Part shown: piece after piece, positions 13,647 through 22,132 of the stretch
How positions within the stretch are numbered: position 1 is the first letter of the stretch
How the letters are laid out: every line of letters begins with the position of its first letter
NCBI GenBank assembly: GCA_902472315.1
Contig: CABRNM010000014.1
Span: 1-42,398 of the forward strand
Origin: an uncultured Collinsella sp.
GTDB taxonomy: Bacteria > Actinomycetota > Coriobacteriia > Coriobacteriales > Coriobacteriaceae
Direction of reading: 5' to 3'
DNA: 42,398 nt
Program-made: the position numbers and the translations under genes
The notes under the pieces: generated by a model
What the model saw: the letters and a program-made list of their open reading frames with translations, nothing else
Told to the model about the DNA's origin: nothing
Database searches by the model: none

Positions 13647-16600
13647 GTGTATCTCAAGTCCCTCACGCTCAAAGGGTTCAAGTCGTTTGCCGACCGCGCC
13701 CATATGTCATTTGAGCCGGGCCTGACCGTCATCGTCGGTCCCAACGGCTCGGGAAAATCGAACATCTCCGACTCGATTCTGTGGGTCCTGGGCGAGCAGA
13801 GTGCCAAGCAGCTGCGCGGCCAGGCCATGGAGGATGTCATCTTCTCGGGCTCGTCGGCGCGCAAGCCGGTGGGTGTCGCCGAGGTCACGCTGGTGCTCGA
13901 TAACTCGGACCATATGCTGCCCGTCGACTTTGACGAGGTCGCCATTACCCGTCGCATGTACCGCTCGGGCGAAAGCGAGTACCTCATCAACTCGAGCCTG
14001 TGCCGCCTGATGGACATTCAGGACATCCTGCACGATTCGGGCCTGGGCAAGGATACACATTCCATCATCAGCCAGGGCAAGCTCGACGCCATTTTGCAGA
14101 GCCGCCCCGAGGAGCGCCGCGCCCTGATCGAGGAGGCTGCCGGCATCTCCAAGCACAAGCGCCGCAAGGAGCGTGCGCTCAAAAAGATTAAATCGATGGA
14201 CGAGCACCTGACCCGTGCCCGCGACATCAATAAGGAGATCGCCCGCCAGCTGCGGCCGCTGGAGCGTCAGGTCGATCGCGCGCGCAAGTACAAAGAGCTG
14301 TCCTCGCGTGCGAACGAGCTTACGCAGATGCTGGCCGTCGACGAGCTTCGTTCGCTGCAGTCGCAGTGGAACGACCTGGAGAGCCGCTCCAAGGAGGGCG
14401 CTGCCGAGCTTGAGCTTGCGCAATACCGCCTGGGCGAAAAAGAGCGCGAGCTCGAGAAACTCCAGGTCATGCTCGAGGAAAAGGGCCTGTTTGTGGGCGA
14501 TCTGGGCGAGCAGCGCCGCCATATGCAAGACGTGGTCGGCCGCATCAACTCCGACATGCGCCTACTCGAGGAAAAGGGTCACAACATGGTGTCGCGCCTG
14601 TCCGACATGCGCGGCCAGATCTCGAGCTCTGAGCATCAGCGTCGTCGCGTGGTCGAGGAGCTCGAGGATGCGCGTGCCCAGCTTGAGGAAGTGACCGGTG
14701 CGCACATGCAGGCCCAGGACGACGTTGATGCCGCCGGTCCTGCCGCCGCCCAGCTCCACGAGCGTCGCGTGGCGCTCGACAATCAGATTTCGCAGCTCAC
14801 GCGCGAGCAGCGCGATGTGCAGCGTGTGGCCGATAACGCCGCGCTCGAGCTCGCCAAGGTGAAGGACTCGCTGAGCAACGCCGAGGTCGAGGACAACATG
14901 TACGCCTCGCGCCTGGAGCAGATCGACGAGCAGCTCGAGGAGGTTACGGCCTCGCTCGAGAGCCGTCGCGACCGCGCTGAGGAACTTGACGGTGCGCTCG
15001 ATCAGGCCCGCCAGGCCCAGATTGATGCTCGCGAGGCCACCGAGGTCGCCCGTGCGGCGTTGAAGGACTTGCGTAATCGTGAGAGTGAGGCGCGCAACAA
15101 ACTTTCCGAGGTGCGCTCGGAGCTTGCCAGCCAAAAGAAGCTCGATGCCCGCATGGCCGACAGCTCGCCGCTGGTGAGCCGTCTGATGGGCGCGATGGGC
15201 GATGATGTCTCGGGTCGTCTGGGCGACGTGCTCGAGGCTCCTCGTGAGCTCGAGGGCCTGGTCGAGCAGCTGCTTGCTGGCGATATCGATGCCTTGCTGT
15301 TTGATGACGCCGCTACGCTTGAGCGCGCCGGTCGTGCGGCTCTGGACCAAAAGAAGGCCTCGGGCGAGGCACTGCTGGTGGCGCGCGGCGTGAGCGGCTC
15401 TGCTGCTGCCAAGGGCGCTGCCGGTTCTCGTTTGGTCGACCGTCTGTCCGTGCGTTCCGGGTATGGCCCGGTTGTCGAGGCCCTGCTCGGCGGCTATTAC
15501 GTGGTCGATGACTTGGCTGCCGCGCTGGCGGCACCAGTCGTTGACGGTGTGACCTATGTGACTCCCGATGGCGCCCGCGTGAGCTGTGGCGGTCTGGTGC
15601 GCGTGGGGCTCGATGCCGGCGAGGCTTCGGGTGCTCTGGAGCGCAAGCGTCGCATTCGCGAGTTAGAGGGCCTGGAGCCCGATCTGGCTGCCGTGTTTGA
15701 ACATGTGTCGGATCAGGTCGTCGAGGCCAATGCGGCCGTCGAGGAGGCGCGTGCCGCCGAGGGCGATGCCGCCGGTGAGATCGCCCGTCTTGAGGGCGAG
15801 CGCCGCTCGCTGCTCTCCGAGATCGGCCGCCTGGAGCAAAGCGCCAACAATGCCGAGGTTGAGCGCGTGCGCATCTCCAAGCGCCGCGAACAGGCCGCCG
15901 AGGCCGTTCGCGCTGCGCGCCCGCGCGTTGACGAGCTCACCCGTTCGCGCGACGAGGCCCGTGCGCAGGCAAGCGCCCTGGGTCTCCAGATTGCCGAAGC
16001 CAACGACGAGCTCGATCGCGTGCGTCGTGACGATTCCGAGGCAGCCGGCAAGCTCGCCGATGCCAAGGTGCGCCTGGCCCAGACGAGCGAGCGTCTGCGT
16101 TCGCTGAAGGGCCGCGTGCCCGACCTGGAGCATCGTCTGGAGGGCATCGACCGCCGTATCCGCGGAACACGCCAGGCCTCGCGCTCGCTCGAGCTGCTGC
16201 GCCTGCGCGTCGATCCCATGCACGAGCGCTATTCGGCCCTGCTGGAGCGCGCGTCGGATTGGGCCGCGCGTCTGCGTGACCAGGCTTCGCTCGAGGAGGC
16301 GGACTCGGCCTCGCTTAAGAAGACCATCGAGGACGCCAAGGCCGAGGTCTCCCGCGCCAAGGAGCGGGTCGATGCCGCCACGGCGACGCAAAACGAGTTC
16401 AAGGTCTCCCGCGGCAAGCTCGAGGTGCAGGTAGAGGCGGCCATCAAGGCCATTACCGCCGATGGCACCACGGTACTCGAGGAAGCGCTCATGCTTCCCG
16501 CGCCCACCGACCGCGATGCCGCCGAGCGCGAGCTCAACCTGCTCGTGCGCCAGATCAACAACCTGGGCCCTGTGAACCAGGTTGCCATGGAGGAGTACGA

Positions 16601-17183
16601 GCAGCTCAAGCGCCGCGCCGATTACATCGAGGAGCAGCTGGCCGATCTGGAGAGCGCGCGCAAGGCGCTCACCAAGATTACCGTTGCCATCGACCGTAAG
16701 ATGCGCAAAGCCTTCCTGGTGACCTTTGAGAAGGTCGATGCGAACTTCCGCGAGATCTTCGCCATGCTGTTCCCGGGCGGTCAGGCGCATCTGGAGATGA
16801 CCGACCCCGAGCATCCGGCTGAGACGGGCATCGAGGTCGTGGCGCAGCCGCGCGGCAAGCGCATCACAAAGATGATGCTCATGTCGGGCGGCGAGAAGAG
16901 CCTGACGGCGCTCGCCTTGCTCTTTGCCGTGTATCGCACGCGTACGGTGCCGTTCTATGTGCTGGACGAGGTCGAGGCGGCGCTCGACGACGCCAACCTG
17001 TCCAAGCTCATCGGCGCGCTCGATGTGTTGCGTTCCGATACGCAGCTCTTGGTTATCTCGCATCAGCGCCGTACTATGGAGGACGCTGACGTCCTCTACG
17101 GCGTCTCGATGCAAGCTGACGGCGTCAGTCGCGTCGTCTCGCAAAAACTCGATCGCGAAACCGGAAAGGTCGTGAATGCATAA
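13647..17183 (+). CDS. smc: Chromosome segregation protein SMC
   Basis: ATPase of the SMC-ScpAB condensin that organises and segregates the chromosome. The 1178 residues contain a Walker A at 31-38 (GPNGSGKS), a long coiled-coil arm, a hinge of roughly residues 515-665, the return arm, the ABC signature LMSGGEKS near 1078-1085, and a Walker B with DE near 1107-1108 followed by the D-loop ALDDAN. All key ATPase parts are intact. The start is GTG 13647 with gagga just before. The stop TAA shares its last base with the ftsY start (TAATG). rnc-smc-ftsY is a common order; ScpA and ScpB are not in the window. Confidence 0.97.
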   Translation: MYLKSLTLKGFKSFADRAHMSFEPGLTVIVGPNGSGKSNISDSILWVLGEQSAKQLRGQAMEDVIFSGSSARKPVGVAEVTLVLDNSDHMLPVDFDEVAITRRMYRSGESEYLINSSLCRLMDIQDILHDSGLGKDTHSIISQGKLDAILQSRPEERRALIEEAAGISKHKRRKERALKKIKSMDEHLTRARDINKEIARQLRPLERQVDRARKYKELSSRANELTQMLAVDELRSLQSQWNDLESRSKEGAAELELAQYRLGEKERELEKLQVMLEEKGLFVGDLGEQRRHMQDVVGRINSDMRLLEEKGHNMVSRLSDMRGQISSSEHQRRRVVEELEDARAQLEEVTGAHMQAQDDVDAAGPAAAQLHERRVALDNQISQLTREQRDVQRVADNAALELAKVKDSLSNAEVEDNMYASRLEQIDEQLEEVTASLESRRDRAEELDGALDQARQAQIDAREATEVARAALKDLRNRESEARNKLSEVRSELASQKKLDARMADSSPLVSRLMGAMGDDVSGRLGDVLEAPRELEGLVEQLLAGDIDALLFDDAATLERAGRAALDQKKASGEALLVARGVSGSAAAKGAAGSRLVDRLSVRSGYGPVVEALLGGYYVVDDLAAALAAPVVDGVTYVTPDGARVSCGGLVRVGLDAGEASGALERKRRIRELEGLEPDLAAVFEHVSDQVVEANAAVEEARAAEGDAAGEIARLEGERRSLLSEIGRLEQSANNAEVERVRISKRREQAAEAVRAARPRVDELTRSRDEARAQASALGLQIAEANDELDRVRRDDSEAAGKLADAKVRLAQTSERLRSLKGRVPDLEHRLEGIDRRIRGTRQASRSLELLRLRVDPMHERYSALLERASDWAARLRDQASLEEADSASLKKTIEDAKAEVSRAKERVDAATATQNEFKVSRGKLEVQVEAAIKAITADGTTVLEEALMLPAPTDRDAAERELNLLVRQINNLGPVNQVAMEEYEQLKRRADYIEEQLADLESARKALTKITVAIDRKMRKAFLVTFEKVDANFREIFAMLFPGGQAHLEMTDPEHPAETGIEVVAQPRGKRITKMMLMSGGEKSLTALALLFAVYRTRTVPFYVLDEVEAALDDANLSKLIGALDVLRSDTQLLVISHQRRTMEDADVLYGVSMQADGVSRVVSQKLDRETGKVVNA

Positions 17184-18100
17184 TGGGATTCTTCGATGCT
17201 CTCTCGCGCGGACTTGAGCGCAGCCGCGAGGCCCTCAACGAGGTCTTTTATTTTGGCGGCGAGGTTGACGAGGATTTTTGGGAGGACCTGGAGGACACCC
17301 TCGTCATGGGTGACATGGGTGCCGAGGTCGCGATCCAGGTCTCCGATGACCTGCGCGCTGCCGCGGCCAAGAAGAACCTCAAGACCGCCCCGCAACTCCG
17401 TCGCGCCCTGGCCGAGCAGCTCGAACAGCATTTTGTGCCCGTCGAGCGCGACCCGTTCGCCGACACGCCGAGCTGCGTGCTGTTTGTGGGCATTAACGGT
17501 GCCGGCAAGACCACGACGGTCGGTAAGATCGCGAGCGCCATGGCTGCCCGCGGCAAGAACGTCGTGATCGGCTCGGCCGATACCTTCCGCGCCGCCGCTA
17601 TCGAGCAGCTCGATGTGTGGGGCCAGCGCGCCGGCGTTCCCGTCATCAAGCGCGACCGCGGCTCCGACCCGGCGAGCGTTTGCTACGACGTGCTCGACGA
17701 GGCCGACAAGCGCGGCAGCGACCTGGTGCTTATCGACACCGCCGGTCGTCTGCACACGAGCCCCGAGCTCATGCGCGAGCTTGCCAAGGTGGTCAACGTG
17801 ACGCGCAAGCGCGCCGCCAATATGGCCGCCGGTCCCATGCCGGTCTCGGTTGTCCTCGTGATCGATGCCGCGACGGGCCAAAACGGCCTGAACCAGGCGC
17901 TCGAGTTTAACGAGGCGCTGGGTCTGGACGGTATTATCATGACAAAGCTCGACGGCACGGCAAAGGGCGGTATCGCCATGGCCGTGGCCGAGAAGCTCAA
18001 GCTTCCGATCCTGCGCATCGGCGTGGGCGAGCAGGTCGATGACCTGCAGGAGTTCAATGCCAAAGATTTCTGCCGCGCCCTGGTGGGCGAGTCCAACTAA
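17183..18100 (+). CDS. ftsY: Signal recognition particle receptor FtsY
   Basis: Membrane-associated GTPase that docks the SRP-ribosome complex at the translocon. The 305 residues comprise only the short N domain and the G domain: GINGAGKT at 103-110, DTFRAAA, DTAGR at 185-189, and TKLDGTAKGG. The long acidic A domain of E. coli FtsY is absent, as in many Gram-positive bacteria. Translation is coupled to smc through TAATG. The partner Ffh is encoded 10 bases downstream. Confidence 0.97.
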   Translation: MGFFDALSRGLERSREALNEVFYFGGEVDEDFWEDLEDTLVMGDMGAEVAIQVSDDLRAAAAKKNLKTAPQLRRALAEQLEQHFVPVERDPFADTPSCVLFVGINGAGKTTTVGKIASAMAARGKNVVIGSADTFRAAAIEQLDVWGQRAGVPVIKRDRGSDPASVCYDVLDEADKRGSDLVLIDTAGRLHTSPELMRELAKVVNVTRKRAANMAAGPMPVSVVLVIDAATGQNGLNQALEFNEALGLDGIIMTKLDGTAKGGIAMAVAEKLKLPILRIGVGEQVDDLQEFNAKDFCRALVGESN

Positions 18101-18110
18101 GGAGTAACCA

Positions 18111-19595
18111 GTGTTTGATTCCCTGAGCGATCGCCTCAACGACACATTTGACCGCCTGCGTGGCAAGGGTAAGCTGACCGAGGCCGACATTACCTCGGCC
18201 ATGCGCGACATTCGCATGGCGCTGCTCGAGGCCGACGTCAACTTCAAGGTCGTCAAGGAGTTCGTCGCCAAGACCAAGGAGCGTTGCATGACCGCCGAGG
18301 TCATGGAGTCGCTGTCGCCGGCACAAAACGTCGTCAAGATCGTGCTCGACGAGCTCACCGAGATGCTCGGCTCCACCGAGAGCAAGCTCGTCTTTAGCAA
18401 CCGCATTCCCAATGTCATCATGCTCGTGGGCCTGCAGGGTTCCGGTAAGACTACGGCGGCCGTTAAGCTGGCCTATCTGCTCAAGAAGCAGGGTCGCTCG
18501 CCGTTGCTCGCCGCGTGCGACGTCTACCGCCCCGCCGCTGCCGATCAGCTGGCCACGCTCGGTGGAGAGATCGGCGTTCCGGTCTTCCGCGGCGACGGCG
18601 AGCACCCGGTCGATATCGCCAAGGGTGCCATCCAGGAGGCAGTCGACCACCTGCGTGACGTGGTCATTGTCGATACCGCCGGCCGCCTGCAGATCGACGA
18701 GCAGATGATGCAGGAGGCCGTGGATATTAAGAAGGCCGTCAAGCCCGATCAGGTGCTGATGGTCGTCGATGCCATGACCGGCCAGGATATCGTCAACGTC
18801 GTCTCGACCTTCGCCGAGCGCACTGACTTTGACGGCGTGATCATCTCTAAGCTCGACGGCGATGCCCGTGGCGGCGGTGCGCTTTCCGTGCGCCAGGTGA
18901 CCGGCAAGCCCATCAAGTTCGTGAGTATGGGCGAGAAACCCGATTCGCTGGAGCCGTTCTATCCCGATCGCATGGCCAAGCGCATTCTGGGTATGGGCGA
19001 TGTTGTCGGCATCATCGAGAAAGCCCAGGAGGCGGCCGACGCTGAGCAGCTCGAGGCTGCCGAGCGTATGCTGCGCGAGGGCTTTACCATGAACGATATG
19101 CTCGACCAGATGAAGGCCGTCAAGAAGATGGGCGGTATGAAGGGCATCCTGGGTATGCTCCCCGGCGGCCAGCGCGCGCTCAACCAGATGGGCGGCAACC
19201 TGGACGAGGGCATCTTCGACAAGAACGAGGCCATCATCATGTCGATGACCAAGGAGGAGCGCCTGCGTCCCTCCATCATCAACGGCCAGCGCCGCGCCCG
19301 TATCGCCAAGGGCGCCGGCGTGACTCCCACCGAGGTCAATAGCCTTATGAAGCAGTGGGGCGAGATGAACAAGATGATGGGCCGCATGCGCTCGATGGCC
19401 AATCAGGCACAGGCTGGTGGCAAGAAGGGCAAGAAGGGTAAGAAGGGCAAAAAGATGCGCATGCCCAATATTCCCGGTCTGGATGCCATGGGTCTGGGCG
19501 GCATGGGCGGCCTGGGCGGCCTGGGAACGGGCGGTCCTAAGTCCGATATGGACCTGCTGCGCCAGATGGAAGCTCAGATGCGCAATAAGAAATAG
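18111..19595 (+). CDS. ffh: Signal recognition particle protein Ffh (SRP54)
   Basis: GTPase that binds signal sequences and 4.5S RNA and delivers ribosomes to FtsY. The 494 residues have the N domain, a G domain with GLQGSGKT at 107-114, DTAGRLQID and SKLDGDARGG, and a methionine-rich M domain from about residue 320 (MNDMLDQMK, MGGMKGILGMLPGG). After a Lys/Gly run, the protein ends with a Gly/Met/Leu-rich tail (about residues 440-485) that is longer than in E. coli. The start is GTG 18111 with aaggag upstream. No 4.5S RNA gene was found in the window. A terminator follows. Confidence 0.97.
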   Translation: MFDSLSDRLNDTFDRLRGKGKLTEADITSAMRDIRMALLEADVNFKVVKEFVAKTKERCMTAEVMESLSPAQNVVKIVLDELTEMLGSTESKLVFSNRIPNVIMLVGLQGSGKTTAAVKLAYLLKKQGRSPLLAACDVYRPAAADQLATLGGEIGVPVFRGDGEHPVDIAKGAIQEAVDHLRDVVIVDTAGRLQIDEQMMQEAVDIKKAVKPDQVLMVVDAMTGQDIVNVVSTFAERTDFDGVIISKLDGDARGGGALSVRQVTGKPIKFVSMGEKPDSLEPFYPDRMAKRILGMGDVVGIIEKAQEAADAEQLEAAERMLREGFTMNDMLDQMKAVKKMGGMKGILGMLPGGQRALNQMGGNLDEGIFDKNEAIIMSMTKEERLRPSIINGQRRARIAKGAGVTPTEVNSLMKQWGEMNKMMGRMRSMANQAQAGGKKGKKGKKGKKMRMPNIPGLDAMGLGGMGGLGGLGTGGPKSDMDLLRQMEAQMRNKK

Positions 19596-19619
19596 GGCTG
19601 TAATTCTAGCTTGATATGG

Positions 19620-19653
19620 CAAAGGCCACTCGGAAGATACCGGGTGGCCTTTG
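19620..19653. terminator. Bidirectional terminator between ffh and the DUF134 fusion gene
   Basis: caaaggccactcgg and ccgggtggcctttg form a 14-base-pair stem with one G-U pair and a 6-base loop. It lies between convergent genes and ends in T-rich sequence on the plus strand. Confidence 0.88.
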
Positions 19654-19715
19654 TTGTTGGCTTTGATTGTTGGGTTGCGTTCAGCGTCGCGCCCCGAGCT
19701 TGCGGTGCCGTGCCG

Positions 19716-20480
19716 TTAGTGGCAGCCGCAGCCCTTGTGGCCCTCGTGCTCGTGATGGCCGTGGCAGCCGCAGGACTCGCCATGCTCATGGGTGTGCTCG
19801 TGGTCATGACCATGGCAGTCGCAGGTTGCCTCGCCGGTCTGAGCGAGCGTGCCGGCAATGAGGGCCTCGACGCAGGCATCGCAGCTGCCCTGGGCGCCCG
19901 CATAGACCGTGATGCCGGCCTGCGTGAGCGCGTTGATGGCCCCGCCGCCGATGCCGCCGCAAATGAGCGTGTCAACGCCACCGTTGGCAAGCAGACCCGC
20001 CAGGGCGCCGTGACCGGTGCCGCCGGTGCCTACGACCTGCTCGTTGAGCACCTTGCCATCCTGGATGTCATAGATCTTGAACTGCTCGCTGCGGCCAAAG
20101 TGCATAAAGATATTGCCGTTGTCGTACGTCGTTGCCACCCTCATGGTACCGACCTCCTTTGTTGGCCATGCGGCCGTCGTCGTGGTGATGGGGGAGTACG
20201 CGATATTGCCGCCCTCGATGATGAGTGCTCGACCGTTGACCAGCGCGTTTGCCACCTTGCGATGCGCGCGGCTGCAGATGGCCGCCACCGTGGCGCGGGC
20301 GATGCCCATCTGCTGGGCTACGGCCTCCTGATTGAGGCCTTCCAGGTCGCAGAGGCGCAGCACCTCGAGTTCGTCGACCGTCATGTCGATAGCGTCTCCG
20401 CTGGCAAGGCCATCGGGGGTAAAGCCGCGATATTCGGGGATGATCCCGACGCGGCGCAGTTTTTCGCGTCTTCCTGCCAT
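19716..20480 (-). CDS. DUF134 HTH protein fused to a NifX/NifB-type dinitrogenase cofactor domain, His-rich tail
   Basis: A 254-residue two-domain protein. Residues 1 to about 100 form a DUF134 helix-turn-helix domain: PEYRGFTPDG, MTVDELEVLRLCDLEGLNQ and AVAQQMGIARATV in the recognition region. From residue 113 (MRVATTYDNGNIFMHFGRSE) a complete dinitrogenase iron-molybdenum cofactor domain follows, with TGGTGHGALAGLLANGGVD. The protein ends in a His/Cys-rich tail made of HGHDHEHTHEHG, CGCHGHHEHEGH and CGC, probably metal binding. The start is ATG 20480 with ggag 5 bases upstream; a start at 20510 would lack this site. An internal ribosome binding site and ATG lie exactly at the domain junction. 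The role may be metal-responsive regulation, but this is inference. Confidence 0.88.
   Translation of the reverse strand: MAGRREKLRRVGIIPEYRGFTPDGLASGDAIDMTVDELEVLRLCDLEGLNQEAVAQQMGIARATVAAICSRAHRKVANALVNGRALIIEGGNIAYSPITTTTAAWPTKEVGTMRVATTYDNGNIFMHFGRSEQFKIYDIQDGKVLNEQVVGTGGTGHGALAGLLANGGVDTLICGGIGGGAINALTQAGITVYAGAQGSCDACVEALIAGTLAQTGEATCDCHGHDHEHTHEHGESCGCHGHHEHEGHKGCGCH
20142..20160 (-). promoter_or_regulatory. Internal ribosome binding site and start codon at the domain junction
   Basis: On the minus strand, AAAGGAGG (20160-20153) stands 8 bases before ATG (20144-20142), in frame with the fusion gene. It would give a separate 142-residue NifX-like protein with the His-rich tail. It is the strongest ribosome binding site in this region. 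Confidence 0.75.
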
Positions 20481-20493
20481 GCACTCTCCAAAT

Positions 20494-20506
20494 CTGACAT
20501 ATGTCA
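20494..20506. promoter_or_regulatory. Candidate operator 1 (TGACATATGTCA)
   Basis: A perfect 12-base palindrome at 20495-20506, just downstream of the expected start of the DUF134 gene transcript. It closely matches the second site at 20547-20560. Autoregulation by the DUF134 domain is the simplest reading, but unproven. Confidence 0.65.
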
Positions 20507-20511
20507 ACAAT

Positions 20512-20539
20512 AGAATAGCGAACGTGGGGATTTGCGCAA
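20512..20539 (-). promoter_or_regulatory. Promoter of the DUF134 fusion gene
   Basis: On the minus strand, TTGCGC (20539-20534) and TATTCT (20517-20512) are separated by 16 bases. The two CATATG-centred palindromes bracket it. Confidence 0.6.
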
Positions 20540-20546
20540 GGAATTT

Positions 20547-20560
20547 CTGGCATATGTCAG
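20547..20560. promoter_or_regulatory. Candidate operator 2 (CTGGCATATGTCAG)
   Basis: A palindrome with one mismatch relative to site 1. Its centre is 53 bases from that of site 1, about five helical turns. It lies upstream of the DUF134 promoter and about 47 bases before the thyA -10, so it could affect both divergent genes. Confidence 0.62.
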
Positions 20561-20606
20561 AAAGTGAGGGCTTATGTTTGGGCTGTGGGGCCGCGTGCGC
20601 CTGGGC

Positions 20607-20612
20607 TACAAT
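20607..20612 (+). promoter_or_regulatory. -10 element of thyA
   Basis: TACAAT preceded by TGGGC lies 35 bases before the thyA start. No good -35 at normal spacing. Confidence 0.45.
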
Positions 20613-20646
20613 GAACCTCGCTTATAGGCGACTGACAGGAGGGTCA

Positions 20647-21495
20647 ATGAGCAAGGCAGATCAACAGTTTGTAGCCATGTGCCGCGATATCTTGGACCAT
20701 GGCACCACCACCGAGGGCCAAAAGGTTCGCCCGGTGTGGGAGGACGGCACCCCTGCCTATACCATTAAAAACTTTGGCGTTACGGCACGCTACGATCTGC
20801 GTGAGGAGTTCCCCGCGCTCACTCTGCGTCGCACGGCGCTTAAGTCTGCCATGGACGAGATCTTGTGGATCTATCAAAAGAAGTCCAATAACGTGCATGA
20901 CCTCAACAGCCATATTTGGGATGAGTGGGCCGACGAGACTGGCTCCATCGGCAAGGCCTACGGGTACCAGATTGGCCAGAAGAGCCATTATGCCGAGGGT
21001 GACTTTGACCAGATGGACCGCGTGCTGTACGACCTTAAGAACACGCCGTACAGCCGCCGCATCATGACCAACACCTACGTGTTTAGCGACCTGTCCGAGA
21101 TGCACCTGTATCCGTGCGCCTACAGCGTGACCTATAACGTGACGCAGCGCCCGCAGGACGATAAGCCCACACTCAACATGATTCTCAACCAGCGCAGTCA
21201 GGACATTTTGGCCGCGAACAACTGGAATGTGTGCCAGTACGCCATTTTGCTGATGATGGTTGCGCAGTCGGTCGATATGATTCCCGGCGAGCTGCTGCAC
21301 GTGATTGCCGATGCCCACATTTACGACCGTCATGTCGATATCGTCCGCGAACTTATCGAGCGTCCGCAGTTTGCGGCGCCTAAGGTAACGCTTAACCCCG
21401 ACGTGCATGATTTCTACGCGTTTACGACCGATGACCTCATCGTGGAGGGCTACGAGCACGGCCCGCAGGTCAAGAACATTCCCATTGCGGTGTAG
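20647..21495 (+). CDS. thyA: Thymidylate synthase, ThyA type
   Basis: Methylates dUMP to dTMP using methylene-tetrahydrofolate. The 282 residues contain the phosphate-binding RR pair at 137-138, the catalytic C157 in LYPCAYS, and a C-terminal DVHDFYAFTTDDL segment. The residue after the catalytic Cys is Ala rather than the His of E. coli ThyA. This is normal for the B. subtilis ThyA subgroup (PCVY) that the whole sequence resembles. The start ATG 20647 has aggaggg just upstream; the longer open frame starting at 20332 runs antisense to the DUF134 gene and is not coding. folA follows, as is usual, to regenerate tetrahydrofolate. Confidence 0.96.
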   Translation: MSKADQQFVAMCRDILDHGTTTEGQKVRPVWEDGTPAYTIKNFGVTARYDLREEFPALTLRRTALKSAMDEILWIYQKKSNNVHDLNSHIWDEWADETGSIGKAYGYQIGQKSHYAEGDFDQMDRVLYDLKNTPYSRRIMTNTYVFSDLSEMHLYPCAYSVTYNVTQRPQDDKPTLNMILNQRSQDILAANNWNVCQYAILLMMVAQSVDMIPGELLHVIADAHIYDRHVDIVRELIERPQFAAPKVTLNPDVHDFYAFTTDDLIVEGYEHGPQVKNIPIAV

Positions 21496-21504
21496 GTGGC
21501 GCTC

Positions 21505-22023
21505 ATGACGTGTAAGCTTTCTGCCATCGTCGCCGTGTGCGACGACTGGGGCATTGGGTGCGAGGGCGATATGGTGGTGTCCAATCGCGCCGACATGCGC
21601 CATTTTGTGGCCTGCACCAAGGGTTGCCCGGTCATCATGGGGCGCAAGACGCTGCTGAGTTTTCCCGGCGGGCGTCCGCTCAAGAACCGCCACAATATCG
21701 TGCTTACCCGCGACGAGGATTTTGCGGTCGAGGGCGTCGACGTGGTGCATAGCATCGACGAGGCGCTCGCTGCGGTTGCCGATGAGCCCGTTGCGTGGGT
21801 GATCGGCGGCGGCGATGTCTATCGGCAGTTTTTGCCGTATTGCGCCGAGGCTGAGGTCACGCACAACCATTGCACCCATGCCGTGGACACGTACTTTCCC
21901 GACTTGGACGCCGATCCCGCGTGGGAAGTTGCGCGGCGCGAAGGGGTTGCCACGATTTCCGCGGGCGAGGGTGACGAAGGCCTCGATTATGAGTTCGTGA
22001 CGTATCGTCGCGTTGAGGCGTAA
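21505..22023 (+). CDS. folA: Dihydrofolate reductase
   Basis: Reduces dihydrofolate, the by-product of ThyA, to tetrahydrofolate with NADPH. The 172 residues show LSAIVAVCDDWGIG, the nucleotide-binding VIMGRKTLLSF and WVIGGGDVYRQFLPY. ATG 21505 is preferred over GTG 21496, because aggtgg lies 5 bases before the ATG while the GTG directly follows the thyA stop without a ribosome binding site. It is in an operon with thyA. Length and motifs are normal for the family. Confidence 0.95.
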   Translation: MTCKLSAIVAVCDDWGIGCEGDMVVSNRADMRHFVACTKGCPVIMGRKTLLSFPGGRPLKNRHNIVLTRDEDFAVEGVDVVHSIDEALAAVADEPVAWVIGGGDVYRQFLPYCAEAEVTHNHCTHAVDTYFPDLDADPAWEVARREGVATISAGEGDEGLDYEFVTYRRVEA

Positions 22024-22067
22024 ATCGTCTGGCTTGAACGGTATCATCGAGTTGATTGAATGCATGG

Positions 22068-22086
22068 GGCGGCGCTTAGCGTCGCC
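22068..22086 (+). terminator. Hairpin after folA, probable weak terminator
   Basis: ggcggcgc and gcgtcgcc form an 8-base-pair stem (one G-U) with a TTA loop, followed by tcgttt. The T run is poor. A TATAGA -10-like element follows at 22095-22100 and may start the methyltransferase transcript. Confidence 0.5.
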
Positions 22087-22132
22087 TCGTTTGGTATAGA
22101 TGTGCTGCAAAGAAGGGTGCGGGCTGGCTGCT

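Noticed and set aside
21109..21130. Thymidylate synthase with Ala instead of His after the catalytic Cys
   Set aside because: At first it looked like a damaged active site, but the whole protein fits the B. subtilis ThyA subgroup, in which this position is not His.
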